Origin: an uncultured Alphaproteobacteria bacterium
GTDB lineage: Bacteria; Pseudomonadota; Alphaproteobacteria; GCA-2731375
DNA length: 64,000 bases
Reading direction: 5' to 3'
Assembly (NCBI GenBank): GCA_951812805.1
Contig: CATOSZ010000003.1
Span: 2,186,557 to 2,250,556, forward strand
The notes beneath the pieces were generated by a model that saw only the letters and a program-made list of their open reading frames with translations, had not been told where the DNA came from and did not search any database. The translations under genes and the position numbers were made by a program. Below are positions 9,126 through 17,534 of this stretch, piece by piece. Positions within the stretch are counted from its first letter, which is position 1. The number at the start of each line of letters is the position of its first letter.

Positions 9126-9977
9126 ATGTCGATCATCGCCGAAGACGTCGCCGTCGAGGAAATCGAATATCTCCGCCATGGAGACCGAGGCCTGAACATG
9201 GTGTTGTGTCGGCCCGCCGGGCGGTGGCCGTTTCCGCTGGTCATCGACCTGCATGGCGGGGCCTGGACCGCGGGCGACAAGGCGGATTGCCTGGAACGCG
9301 ACCAGGTGTTGGCGCGGGCCGGTATCGCCGCGGGTGCGATCGATTTCCGAGACGGCGACGATGGTTATCCGACGTCGTTGCAGGACATCAACTATGCGGT
9401 CCGCTGGGCGCGTAGCCGGGCGGGCGAACTGGGCATCGATCCCGCGCGCATCGCGCTCACCGGCCAGTCGAGCGGCGGGCACCTCGCCATGCTGGCGGCG
9501 ATGCGCCCGGGGGATGCGCGTTATGGCGCGCTTCCCCTCGACGGCGGCTTCGGCGCGGAGGTCGCTTGTGTCGGCATGACCTGGCCGGTGATCAATCCGC
9601 TCTCGCGCTATCGCCATGCGCTGCGCCGGCGCTCGAGCGACGCGCCGCCGGCCTGGGCCGCCAACATCCCAGAGCGTCACGACCGCTATTGGGGCGACGA
9701 GGCGACGATGTCCGAAGGCAACCCCATGCTGGCCTTGGAGCGGGGGGAGGCGGTGCGGACGCCGCCCGCGCTCTGGGTCCAGGGCACGCCGGACGAGATC
9801 CACGACTACCCCGATCCCGAGAGCCCGATCCCCGGCAACGAGCCGGAGCGCTTCGTCGCCAACTACCGCAAGGCCGGCGGCGAGATCGACCTTGTCTATA
9901 TCGAACAGGACACCCGCGGCGGCCACGCCAGCCACGATCCCGTCGCGGCCTTCTTCCGCCGCCATCTGCTGACGTGA
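9126..9977 (+). CDS. Alpha/beta hydrolase, esterase-like
   Basis: The 283-residue protein shows the alpha/beta-hydrolase pattern of the hormone-sensitive-lipase/BD-FAE group. An oxyanion-hole HGGAW lies at 43-47, the nucleophile elbow is GQSSG with Ser115, and a C-terminal GGHASHD supplies the likely catalytic histidine. Such enzymes hydrolyse esters or amides of small molecules. The frame is open from 9021, but AAAGGGAGGAC directly before ATG 9126 fixes the start. Its TGA overlaps the GTG start of the following hydratase (GTGA), so the two are translationally coupled and probably act in one catabolic step series. Confidence 0.85.
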   Translation: MSIIAEDVAVEEIEYLRHGDRGLNMVLCRPAGRWPFPLVIDLHGGAWTAGDKADCLERDQVLARAGIAAGAIDFRDGDDGYPTSLQDINYAVRWARSRAGELGIDPARIALTGQSSGGHLAMLAAMRPGDARYGALPLDGGFGAEVACVGMTWPVINPLSRYRHALRRRSSDAPPAWAANIPERHDRYWGDEATMSEGNPMLALERGEAVRTPPALWVQGTPDEIHDYPDPESPIPGNEPERFVANYRKAGGEIDLVYIEQDTRGGHASHDPVAAFFRRHLLT

Positions 9978-10747
9978 GCCGGGCGGCCCACGACGTTCTC
10001 CTCGACCTCTGGCAGCGGGGGAAACGGATCGGCGAATTGCCGGCCGAGCTGCGTCCGGCAACCCGGGCGGAGGGTTATGCCATTCAGGCCGGGTTGGAGG
10101 CGACCTGCGGGCCGATCGCCGGCTGGAAGATCGCGGCGACGAGTGCCGCGGGCCAGGCGCATATCGGTGTCGACGGGCCGCTCGCCGGCCGCCTGCCCGC
10201 GGCTCGGGTCTTCGAGGACGGCGCCATCCTCGATTTCGGTGCCAACCACATGGCCGTGGTCGAGGCCGAGTTCTGCTTTCGCATGGGCCGGGACCTGCCG
10301 CCCCGCACCGAGGCCTATACGGTGGACGAGGTCCTGGTGGCGGTGGCCGACCTGCACCCGGCGATCGAAATCCCGGATTCCCGGTTCGACGATTTCGCCA
10401 GCGTCGGCGCGGCGCAGCTGATCGCCGACAATGCCTGCGCGCATGAATTCGTGCTGGGCCCGGCCTGCGCCGTGGACTGGCGGGCGATCGACCTCGCCGC
10501 GCACCCCGTCGTCGGCGCGGTCGCGGGCGGTCCCCGCCACGACGGCATCGGCGCCAACGTGCTGGGCGATCCCCGCGTCGCGCTCGCCTGGTTGGTGAAC
10601 GAGCTGTCGAGCCTGGGCGTCACGCTTGCCGCCGGGCAGTTCGTCACCACGGGGACCTGCCTGCAACCGATCCCGGTTGGCCCCGGTGCGCGGGTGACAA
10701 TGGACTTCGGCGTCCTGGGTCGGGTCGAGACGGCTTTCGCCGGTTAG
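9974..10747 (+). CDS. 2-keto-4-pentenoate hydratase-family (MhpD-like) enzyme
   Basis: The 257-residue protein matches the fumarylacetoacetase-fold hydratase/decarboxylase family seen in meta-cleavage routes. GYAIQAGLE and GWKIAATS lie in the N-terminal half, and VEAEFCFRMGRDL with its acidic residues is in the metal-binding region. PAIEIPDSRF and a C-terminal TGTCLQPIPVGPG follow. These enzymes add water to 2-hydroxypenta-2,4-dienoate or decarboxylate 2-oxoacids. The GTG start at 9974 shares four bases with the stop of the hydrolase gene. The frame is open further upstream only as a shadow of that gene. It meets the next, minus-strand gene end to end at 10747/10748. Confidence 0.87.
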   Translation: MSRAAHDVLLDLWQRGKRIGELPAELRPATRAEGYAIQAGLEATCGPIAGWKIAATSAAGQAHIGVDGPLAGRLPAARVFEDGAILDFGANHMAVVEAEFCFRMGRDLPPRTEAYTVDEVLVAVADLHPAIEIPDSRFDDFASVGAAQLIADNACAHEFVLGPACAVDWRAIDLAAHPVVGAVAGGPRHDGIGANVLGDPRVALAWLVNELSSLGVTLAAGQFVTTGTCLQPIPVGPGARVTMDFGVLGRVETAFAG

Positions 10748-11077
10748 CTAGCGGCGCAAATAGACCTGGGTGCGCGCCTTGATGTGCGGCACGAACTGAT
10801 ACCAACCACGCATCGCCTGGAACTCGGGCGTGTCCAAGGCTTCGGGCGAGGCCAGCTCGTAGATCGTGACGTAGGTGCGCGCGTCGTCGCTGGCGAAGGT
10901 GCCATGGTCGGTGAGGCTTGCCGGGCGGGCGGCGAGATAGCGCTGGCCGCGCAGCACGCCGGGACAGGCCAGCGCGTCCGGCAGGTGTACCTCGTCATAC
11001 CAGGTATTCCAGGCCTCTTCCTGGTCGGGGTCGATTTCGGCGGTGACGACGAGCACACAGGCGGCGGCTTCGGACAT
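10748..11077 (-). CDS. Small dimeric alpha/beta-barrel protein (EthD/DUF4286-like)
   Basis: A 109-residue protein with the compact pattern of ferredoxin-like dimeric alpha/beta barrels. It has a first strand (CVLVVTAEID), the motif EEAWNTWYDEVHLPDAL typical of EthD-like and DUF4286-like proteins, RYLAARP, TYVTIYELASPEAL and a final strand. Known relatives bind or convert small organic molecules. The open frame extends to 11191, but the M at 11077 aligns with the domain start. It is convergent with the hydratase and divergent from the amidohydrolase at 11190. Family recognition rests on the WYDEVHLPD motif; function is unknown. Confidence 0.75.
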   Translation of the reverse strand: MSEAAACVLVVTAEIDPDQEEAWNTWYDEVHLPDALACPGVLRGQRYLAARPASLTDHGTFASDDARTYVTIYELASPEALDTPEFQAMRGWYQFVPHIKARTQVYLRR

Positions 11078-11189
11078 GGCGTGGCATCCTCCGTTGGCAA
11101 AAGGGTCGCGAGTAGTGTGCCACGAACTGGCGTCGGCACGGCGTAATTCGTAAGCTCGCGGCGACCGATCGACCAGGGGAGGCCGGAGC

Positions 11190-12236
11190 ATGGCCCTGAA
11201 CGACGACTGGCTGGACCAAACCCGCGAAGAGGCGCTGGAGCCGGACCTGCCGATTTGCGATACGCACCATCACTTGTGGGACTTCGGCTACGAGCCGCCG
11301 ACCTGGACCAGTGGCGCGACGATCCCGAACCGCTATCTGCTGGACGAGCTGCTCGCCGATCTCGCCAGCGGCCACAACGTCGTCTCCACCGTGTTCCTGG
11401 AATGCGAGTCCATGTACCGGGCCGGCGGGCCGGAGGAGATGCGCCCCGTCGGCGAGACGGAATTCGTCGCCGGTATCGCCGCCATGTGCGAAAGCGGCCT
11501 CTACGGCCGGACCCGGGTCGGCGCCGGGATCGTCGGTTTCGCCGACCTGACACGGGGTGCGGCGGCCCGCGAGGTTCTGGAAGCGCATATCGCCGTCGGT
11601 GGCGGGCGCTTTCGCGGCATCCGCCATTCCGGCGCCTGGGATCCGAGCCCGGACATCCGCGTCAGCCACAAGAACCCCGGCCGGGGGATCTTCCTCGACG
11701 AAACATTCCGCGCCGGCTTCGCCTGCCTGGCGCCGCTGGGACTGAGCTTCGATGCCTGGTGCTATCACCCACAAATTCCCGACGTGACGGCGCTCGCCCG
11801 CACCTTCCCGGAGACGACGATCATCCTCAATCACTTCGGCGGCCCCCTCGGCATCGGCCCCTATGCCGGCAAGCGCGACGACTATCTCGACAAATGGCGG
11901 GCCGATATCGCCGAGCTCGCGAGTTGCCCCAACGTCAACGCCAAGCTCGGCGGCCTCAACATGAAGGTGAATGGCTTCGGTTGGCACAAGCAGCAACGGC
12001 CGCCGACCAGCGAGGAACTGGCCGCCGCGACGGGATCGTTCTACACCCACCTCATCGAACGCTTCGGCGCCGAGCGCTGCATGTTCGAGAGCAACTTCCC
12101 CGTCGACAAAACGAGCTGCGGCTATGGCGTGCTGTGGAACGCTTTCAAGCGTATCGCCGCCGGGGGATCGGCCGCGGAAAAGGCGTTGCTGTTCCACGAC
12201 ACGGCCGAACGCGTCTATCGTCTAAGCCCGAGGTAA
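11190..12236 (+). CDS. Amidohydrolase (PF04909-type, TIM-barrel)
   Basis: The 348-residue protein opens with the metal-binding motif DTHHHLWDF, as in the amidohydrolase-2 / 2-pyrone-4,6-dicarboxylate-hydrolase-like family. Later motifs are GGGRFRGIRHSGAW, SFDAWCYHPQI, TIILNHFGGPLG and CMFESNFPVDK, giving the further His and the catalytic Asp region near the C-terminus. Known members hydrolyse lactones or decarboxylate aromatic acids using one metal ion. Start ATG 11190 has GGGGAGGCCGGAGC before it. The interrupted CmcJ-like gene and the MFS transporter follow on the same strand with short gaps (16 and 6 nt), so they form an operon. Confidence 0.9.
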   Translation: MALNDDWLDQTREEALEPDLPICDTHHHLWDFGYEPPTWTSGATIPNRYLLDELLADLASGHNVVSTVFLECESMYRAGGPEEMRPVGETEFVAGIAAMCESGLYGRTRVGAGIVGFADLTRGAAAREVLEAHIAVGGGRFRGIRHSGAWDPSPDIRVSHKNPGRGIFLDETFRAGFACLAPLGLSFDAWCYHPQIPDVTALARTFPETTIILNHFGGPLGIGPYAGKRDDYLDKWRADIAELASCPNVNAKLGGLNMKVNGFGWHKQQRPPTSEELAAATGSFYTHLIERFGAERCMFESNFPVDKTSCGYGVLWNAFKRIAAGGSAAEKALLFHDTAERVYRLSPR

Positions 12237-12252
12237 GGGAGAGAAAGCGATC

Positions 12253-13092
12253 ATGAGCAATGCCGCCCAGGTCCTGCCGGACGTCGGCCATGTCGAGGCC
12301 GAGCTGCGCTACATCGTCGACAATGGCCGCCCCTCGATCCGTCATATCGATTGGCCGGAAATGCAGCATGCCGACCAGCTGCCCGACTACGAACCCCGGC
12401 AAATGCGGATTGCCGATGGCCGGCAGAGCGCGTTGATCGAGCCCTTCTCGCTCGCCGTGCAGGGCTTCCGCCTGGTCGATCACGAAACGACGGTCGAGGA
12501 TTTCTTCGACGAGGACTAGGTCCGGAGCGTCTACTATCCGGAGACCGAGGCGCTGATCCAACGCGAGAGCGGCTGCAAACGCGTCGTCGTCTTCGACCAC
12601 ACCATCCGCACGACGGATCCCAAATTCCACAGGGACCGTTGGGTCCGCAACACGGTGCGCTCGGTGCACAACGATTACACCGAGCGCTCGGCGCCCAAGC
12701 GGGTGCGTGAGGTGTTGCTGGAGGAGGCGGACGAGCTGCTGCAGGGCCGCTTCGGCATCATCCAGACCTGGCGTTCCATCGCGGAAAAGGTCGATTCGGA
12801 ACCCCTGGCGCTGTGTGACGGGCGAACGATCCCCGAGGTCGGCTTCGTGTCCAACCAGCGCGTCTACCGCGACCGGGTGGCGGAGACCTATCACATCACC
12901 CACCACCCCGATCATCGCTGGTTCTATTTCCCCGAGATGCGGCGGAACGAGGCGATCGTCTTCAAGGTCTTCGATTCCGACGCCTCGGCCGGCACCCGGT
13001 TCACCGCGCATTCCGGGTTCGACGACCCGACCTCCGCCCCGGATGCGGCACCACGACAAAGCATCGAAATGCGGGCGCTGGTCTTCTACTAG
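12253..13092 (+). pseudogene. CmcJ/NvfI-family oxidoreductase interrupted by an in-frame TAG
   Basis: A 280-codon frame encodes one CmcJ/NvfI-type protein, but codon 89 is TAG (12517-12519, context DFFDED-stop-VRSVYYPE). The same frame continues without another stop to 13092, and the downstream part keeps family features: VVVFDHTIR, VHNDYTERSAPKR, the GIIQTWRS block and FYFPEMRRNEAIVFKVFDS. A single base change from GAG, CAG or AAG would restore the full-length protein. Known relatives include cephamycin CmcJ and Fe/2OG-type hydroxylases. It is placed between an amidohydrolase and an MFS transporter with tight spacing. It may be a true nonsense mutation or an assembly error. Nothing indicates recoding of TAG here. 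Confidence 0.8.
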
Positions 13093-13098
13093 GCCGGG

Positions 13099-14331
13099 GT
13101 GCGCGTCATCGAGCGACGGATCGACGGCGCCTGGGCGGGGGTCGTCACGGGCGCCGCCTTCGTGCTGCTGTTCCTCGCCTATGGTGGCGCCTATACCTTC
13201 GGCGTGTTCTTCCCCGCGCTCTCCGAGGCCTTCGACGCGGACCGGGCGGAGACCGCGCTCGTCTTCTCCATCGTCGGCGGCACCTATTCAAGCCTCGGCA
13301 TCATCAGCGGGCCGGCGGCGGACCGTTTCGGCACCCGGCCCGTCTGCCTGTTCGGTATTCTCGCGGCGGGGCTGGGCTTGATCTTCGCCAGTTCGGCGAC
13401 GGCGCTGTGGCAGGTCTATCTCGGCTTCGGCATCGGCGTCTCCCTCGGCATGGGCTGCAACTTCGCGCCGGCCAACGCGGGCTTGCAGCGCTGGGTGACG
13501 GTGCGGCGCGGCCTGGCCTCCGGCATCGCCACGACCGGCGTCGGCCTTTCGATACTGGTATTGCCCTACCTGGCGGCGCTGCTGATCGACATTTGGGACT
13601 GGCGCGGCGCCATGCTGGCGCTTGGGCTCGCGACCCTGGCGTTGGGTGGTCTCGCCGGGCTGCTGATGGGGGACCCGCCGGGCACGCCGCGCGGCAGGAC
13701 GCACGGCGGCGCCGGTTATGACCTGCGCGCGGCGCTCACCAGTCGCGGCTATGTCATGCTTTACCTGTCATCCGTGCTTTGTTGTTTCGGCGTCTTCGTG
13801 CCCTTCGTCCATCTCGTCGCCTATGCGACCGACCAGGGCCTCGGCGAAGGGGCGGGCGTGTTGTTGATCGCCACCATCGGCGGGGCCAGCGTGATCGGCC
13901 GGATCTTCCTGACCTGGGCTTCGGACCGGTTCGGGCGGCGAAATTCGCTCGCCGTGATGTACCTCGCCATGGGGGCGGGCCTGCTGCTCTGGTGGGGCGG
14001 GGGCCTCATCATGTCGCCCAACCTGGCGATGCTGATCGTCGCCATGGTGATCTTTGGCCTCGGCTATGGCGGCTATGTCGCGATGATCGCACCGATCATC
14101 GCCGAATACTTCGGGATCTCGCGGATCGGCAGCCTGCTCGGCTGTTTCATGTCGAGCATCGCCATCGGGGCCTTCCTCGGTCCCTGGCTCGCTGGCCATG
14201 CCTTCGACATCTGGGGCAGCTACGACCTGCCCATCCTCGGCGCCGGCTTGTTGGGCCTGGGCGCCAGCCTCGCGGTGATGGCGATGCCGGCGAGGCCCGG
14301 CGAAGGTGCGCGTTTCGTCCGCGCTACTTGA
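13099..14331 (+). CDS. MFS transporter
   Basis: A 410-residue, roughly twelve-segment membrane protein of the major facilitator superfamily. The loop between segments 2 and 3 reads GPAADRFGTRP, and the corresponding half-repeat loop reads TWASDRFGRRN, the usual signature pair. The first segment starts near residue 15 and the central cytoplasmic loop is near residues 195-215. The start is GTG 13099, six bases after the CmcJ-like frame ends, indicating co-transcription with the amidohydrolase. It resembles monocarboxylate-type importers, but the substrate is not determinable. Its last 8 bases overlap the end of the convergent racemase gene. Confidence 0.9.
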   Translation: MRVIERRIDGAWAGVVTGAAFVLLFLAYGGAYTFGVFFPALSEAFDADRAETALVFSIVGGTYSSLGIISGPAADRFGTRPVCLFGILAAGLGLIFASSATALWQVYLGFGIGVSLGMGCNFAPANAGLQRWVTVRRGLASGIATTGVGLSILVLPYLAALLIDIWDWRGAMLALGLATLALGGLAGLLMGDPPGTPRGRTHGGAGYDLRAALTSRGYVMLYLSSVLCCFGVFVPFVHLVAYATDQGLGEGAGVLLIATIGGASVIGRIFLTWASDRFGRRNSLAVMYLAMGAGLLLWWGGGLIMSPNLAMLIVAMVIFGLGYGGYVAMIAPIIAEYFGISRIGSLLGCFMSSIAIGAFLGPWLAGHAFDIWGSYDLPILGAGLLGLGASLAVMAMPARPGEGARFVRAT

Positions 14332-15052
14332 CCCGGGGGCGGGCGTAGGCTCCGACCTTGGAGGTGGCGAGACCGGCGCCGACCAGGGCCTCGACCATTC
14401 TCACCGCGCAGACCACGCCGTCGATGACCGGCACCCCCGTCTCCCGGCTGAGCCAGGCGGTGAGGTCGGCCATGCCGGCGCAGCCGAGGATGACGGCCTC
14501 GCAGCCGTCCTCGGCGACAGCGCGTTCGACCTCGGCGCGAACCTTGTCGCGCGCGGCTCTGCCTTCGTTGCCCTCGTCTTCCAGGGCCAGCACCGGGATG
14601 TCGGCGGCGCGGACACGGCGGCAGCGCCGCTCCATCCCGTAGGTCAGGGCCAGGTCCTCGATGATCGGGACGGAGCGCGGTAGCGTGGTGACGACAGAAA
14701 AGCTTGTGGCGATCATCGCCGCGGCATGCATTGCCGCCTCGCAGATGCCGACGACCGGGCCGCTCGCCACCTCGCGGCAAGCCCCGAGGCCGGTGTCGTC
14801 GAAACAGGCGACGACGAAGCCGTCATGGCCCGCGGCTTCGCCCTTGGCGATCTCCTCCAGCAGGCCGCGCAGGCACATCGCCTCGTCATGGTAGCCCTCG
14901 ATACTGGCCGGCGCGTCGAGGGGATTGACCGCGGTGATGGCGACGCCAGGCCCGGCGGCCGCGCGCGCCGAGATCGCGATCTTTTCCGTCATCGAAGTGG
15001 TGGAGTTCGGATTGACCACCAGGATACGCGTCTCGGGCGCCGACATCTTCAC
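14324..15052 (-). CDS. Asp/Glu/hydantoin racemase family protein
   Basis: The 242-residue protein begins ILVVNPNSTTSMTEKI, the signature of hydantoin and Asp/Glu racemases. It contains the two catalytic cysteines expected for a cofactor-independent two-base racemase: FVVACFDDTGL near residue 85 and AVILGCAGMADL near 190. These enzymes invert hydantoins, aspartate or arylmalonates. The GTG start at 15052 overlaps the livF-type stop (GTGA). An ATG two codons later is an alternative. Being the last gene of the Liv importer operon suggests it acts on the imported compound. Hydantoinase A/B-like genes lie in the next operon, a suggestive but unproved link. Confidence 0.87.
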   Translation of the reverse strand: MKMSAPETRILVVNPNSTTSMTEKIAISARAAAGPGVAITAVNPLDAPASIEGYHDEAMCLRGLLEEIAKGEAAGHDGFVVACFDDTGLGACREVASGPVVGICEAAMHAAAMIATSFSVVTTLPRSVPIIEDLALTYGMERRCRRVRAADIPVLALEDEGNEGRAARDKVRAEVERAVAEDGCEAVILGCAGMADLTAWLSRETGVPVIDGVVCAVRMVEALVGAGLATSKVGAYARPRVK

Positions 15053-15771
15053 ACCTCTCCGCCGAGATAGACCGCCTCGACCCTTTCGTCCTCGATCAGA
15101 TCCTTGGAGTTACCGCTCAACATCACGTTGCCCGTCGCCAGCACGTAGGCCCGGTGCGAGATCCGCAAGGCCATGCGGGAATTCTGCTCGACCAGTAGCA
15201 CGCTCACCTTCTCGTCGCGGTTGATGTCGACGATCGAGCGCGCGATGTCCTGCACCAGCTTCGGCGCGATGCCGAGCGAGGGCTCGTCCAACAGCAGCAG
15301 CCGGGGCTTGGCCATCAGGGCACGGCCGATCACCAGCATCTGCTGTTCGCCGCCGCTCATGGTGCCGGCCGCCTGGCCAAAGCGTTCCTTCAGACGGGGA
15401 AAGCGCGCCAACACCATCTCCAGGCTCTGCGCGATGCCGGACTTGTCGGTGCGCGCGAAGGCGCCCATCAGGAGGTTGTCCTTGACGCTCATGAAGGGGA
15501 AGACGCGCCGGCCTTCCGGCACCATGGCGATGCCGCGCTTGACGATATCGGCGGGCTTGGCGCCGTCGAGCCGTTGGCCTTGAAACGCGATTTGGCCGCT
15601 TTGGATCCGGGCGAGGCCGGTGATGGCCCGCAGGATGGAGGATTTGCCGGCCCCGTTGGCGCCGATCAGGGCCACTGTCTCACCCTCGTTCAGGGCGAGG
15701 GAAACGCCTTTCAGGGCGTAGACATGGTCGTAGTAGAGTTCGACCGCGTCCAGGGTGAGCATGGCATCCAT
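15049..15771 (-). CDS. livF: Branched-chain-type ABC transporter ATPase (LivF-like)
   Basis: This 240-residue nucleotide-binding subunit has Walker A GANGAGKSS near residue 37, the signature TMSGGEQQML and Walker B RLLLLDEPSLGIAP. The VPEGRRVFPFMSVKDNLLMGAF segment is characteristic of LivF rather than LivG. It would hydrolyse ATP at the inner face of the membrane with the LivG-like partner to drive import by the two permeases. It starts four bases after the livG stop and overlaps the racemase gene by four bases. The substrate may be an amino acid, amide or urea-like compound, since Liv-type systems are broad. Confidence 0.92.
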   Translation of the reverse strand: MDAMLTLDAVELYYDHVYALKGVSLALNEGETVALIGANGAGKSSILRAITGLARIQSGQIAFQGQRLDGAKPADIVKRGIAMVPEGRRVFPFMSVKDNLLMGAFARTDKSGIAQSLEMVLARFPRLKERFGQAAGTMSGGEQQMLVIGRALMAKPRLLLLDEPSLGIAPKLVQDIARSIVDINRDEKVSVLLVEQNSRMALRISHRAYVLATGNVMLSGNSKDLIEDERVEAVYLGGEV

Positions 15772-15774
15772 CGC

Positions 15775-16554
15775 CTACAACCCGATCGAATCGTCGGCGA
15801 TGCCGAGATAGGCCTCGATGACACGTTCGTTCTTCTGGATTTCGGCCGGCAGGCCCTCGGCGATCTTCTCGCCGAAATTCAAGACGACGATCCGGTCGGA
15901 GATGTTCATCACCGCCGCCATGTCGTGTTCGACCAGCAGGACGGTGACGCCGCGGTTCCGCACGCCGCGGACCAGGTCGACGGTGCGCATGGTTTCGTCG
16001 TGGTTCATGCCGGCGAAGGGCTCGTCCAACAGCAGCACCTTCGGGTCCGTCGCCAGCCCGATCGCGATTCCGAGGGCGCGGAGATGGCCCTGGGGCAGGT
16101 TGCTCGCCACCTCGTCGCGAATCTCGTTGAGGCCGAGAAAGGCCAGGATGTCGTCGGCGGAGCGGCCGAACGTGCCCTCGTCCCGCCGGGCGCCGGCGGT
16201 GGCCAGGAAGTAGCCGGCGAGCGAGGCGGTGGATCGCAAGTGATGCGCGACGACGACGTTCTCGCGCACGGTCATGGCGCGGAAGATCGTCGTCTCCTGG
16301 AAGGTGCGGACCACGCCCTTGCGCGCGACCACATGCGGCGCCCGGTTGGAGATCCGCTCGCCCCGGAACAGGACCTCGCCGGCGCTGACCCGCAGGAAGG
16401 AGGCGATCAGCTTGAACAGGGTCGACTTGCCGGCGCCGTTCGGCCCGATGACGGAGAGGATTTCCCCCTCGGCGACGGCGAAGGAGACGTCGTTGACCGC
16501 GGTCAGGCCGCCGAAGCGCTTGGTGACGCCGTTGACTTCCAGCAGCGCGCTCAT
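15775..16554 (-). CDS. livG: Branched-chain-type ABC transporter ATPase (LivG-like)
   Basis: The 259-residue ATPase carries Walker A GPNGAGKST, a LivG-type VVRTFQETTIFRAMTVRENV segment, LPQGHLRALGIAIGLA in place of the usual LSGGQQ signature, and Walker B VLLLDEPFAGMN. The normal LSGGQ serine-glycine pair is replaced by LPQGH, which is common in LivG proteins (often LPYG) and so not a sign of decay. The ATG at 16554 overlaps the livM stop as ATGA, so translation is coupled. The reading frame is open into livM, but that extension is a shadow. Confidence 0.92.
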   Translation of the reverse strand: MSALLEVNGVTKRFGGLTAVNDVSFAVAEGEILSVIGPNGAGKSTLFKLIASFLRVSAGEVLFRGERISNRAPHVVARKGVVRTFQETTIFRAMTVRENVVVAHHLRSTASLAGYFLATAGARRDEGTFGRSADDILAFLGLNEIRDEVASNLPQGHLRALGIAIGLATDPKVLLLDEPFAGMNHDETMRTVDLVRGVRNRGVTVLLVEHDMAAVMNISDRIVVLNFGEKIAEGLPAEIQKNERVIEAYLGIADDSIGL

Positions 16555-17531
16555 CCCCCGCGCCTCCAGCGTGCCGGCAGTCGCAGGCTCAACAGGCCGT
16601 TCGGCAGGGCCACCATCAAGAAGATCAGCAGGCTGGCGTAGATCAGCAGCTGGAAGCGGCCGGCCTCGAACAGCAGGTCCCAGCCGAAATACAGCACCAG
16701 GGTGCCGAGCATCGGTCCAAAGACATAGCCGAGACCGCCGAGGAAGCAGTTCAGCATGAAGTTGATCGAATCGGCGACCTGGAAACTGGACGGATAGACC
16801 GACTGCGAGATGGAGATGAAGATGGCGCCGCCGATGCCGCCGAGGAAGGAGGAAATCGCGTAGGCGACGATCCGGAGGTAGGTGACGTTGACGCCGATGG
16901 AGGCGGCCAGTTCCTCGTTCTGCTGCAGCGAGCGGCAGAGATGGCCGAGCCTGGAATTGACCAGCCGGTAGAGGCCAGCGTAGCACGCGATCATCAACAC
17001 CACGGCCACGTAGTAGAACGCCAGCTTGACGTTGGCGAGCTCGGCGAAGTCCGGGATCAACGTAATGCCGCCGACGGTCACCGCGCTCGGCAGCGGGATC
17101 GAGGCGATCCCCTTGGCGCCGTTGGTGATCGGCAGGGCCAGCGCGGTGAGGCGGGCGACCTCGGTCAAGACCAGCGTCACCATGGCGAAATAGACGCCGC
17201 GCAGGCGCAGGATCGGCAGGCCGATGAAGACGCTCAACACGGCGCAGAACAGGCCGGCGAGCGGCACCGTCAGCCAGAAGGAGACGTCGTATTTCGTGAT
17301 CAGGATGGCGGAGACATAGCCGCCGGCGAGGGCATAGGCGCCTTGCCCGATGTTGATGCGGCCGATGTAGAAGGTCAGCCAGACGCCGGCGCTGGCGATC
17401 GACAGCAGCGCCACCGAGGTCAGCGTGTAGTAGAAATCCCAGCGCCCCGTGGCCTCGATCAGCCATGGCACCAGGCCGAGAACCGCGACGAGGAAAATGC
17501 CGACACCGAGAAACCTGCCTGTCCGCCCCAT
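16551..17531 (-). CDS. livM: Branched-chain-type ABC permease (LivM-like)
   Basis: A 326-residue membrane permease with about nine or ten hydrophobic segments. It has the LivM-type motif GRINIGQGAYALAGGYVSA near residue 54 and the coupling-helix region NSRLGHLCRSLQQNEELAASIGVN near 210-235, which contacts the ATPase subunits. It would form the transmembrane channel with the LivH-like protein. It starts four nucleotides after the livH stop and overlaps livG by four bases. A charged tail RLPARWRRGG ends the protein. Confidence 0.92.
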   Translation of the reverse strand: MGRTGRFLGVGIFLVAVLGLVPWLIEATGRWDFYYTLTSVALLSIASAGVWLTFYIGRINIGQGAYALAGGYVSAILITKYDVSFWLTVPLAGLFCAVLSVFIGLPILRLRGVYFAMVTLVLTEVARLTALALPITNGAKGIASIPLPSAVTVGGITLIPDFAELANVKLAFYYVAVVLMIACYAGLYRLVNSRLGHLCRSLQQNEELAASIGVNVTYLRIVAYAISSFLGGIGGAIFISISQSVYPSSFQVADSINFMLNCFLGGLGYVFGPMLGTLVLYFGWDLLFEAGRFQLLIYASLLIFLMVALPNGLLSLRLPARWRRGG

Positions 17532-17534
17532 CCG

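Noticed and set aside
12517-12519. Recoding of TAG as pyrrolysine or readthrough
   Set aside because: No Pyl genes or special downstream structure are visible, and the family has no known Pyl residue. A mutation or error is simpler.
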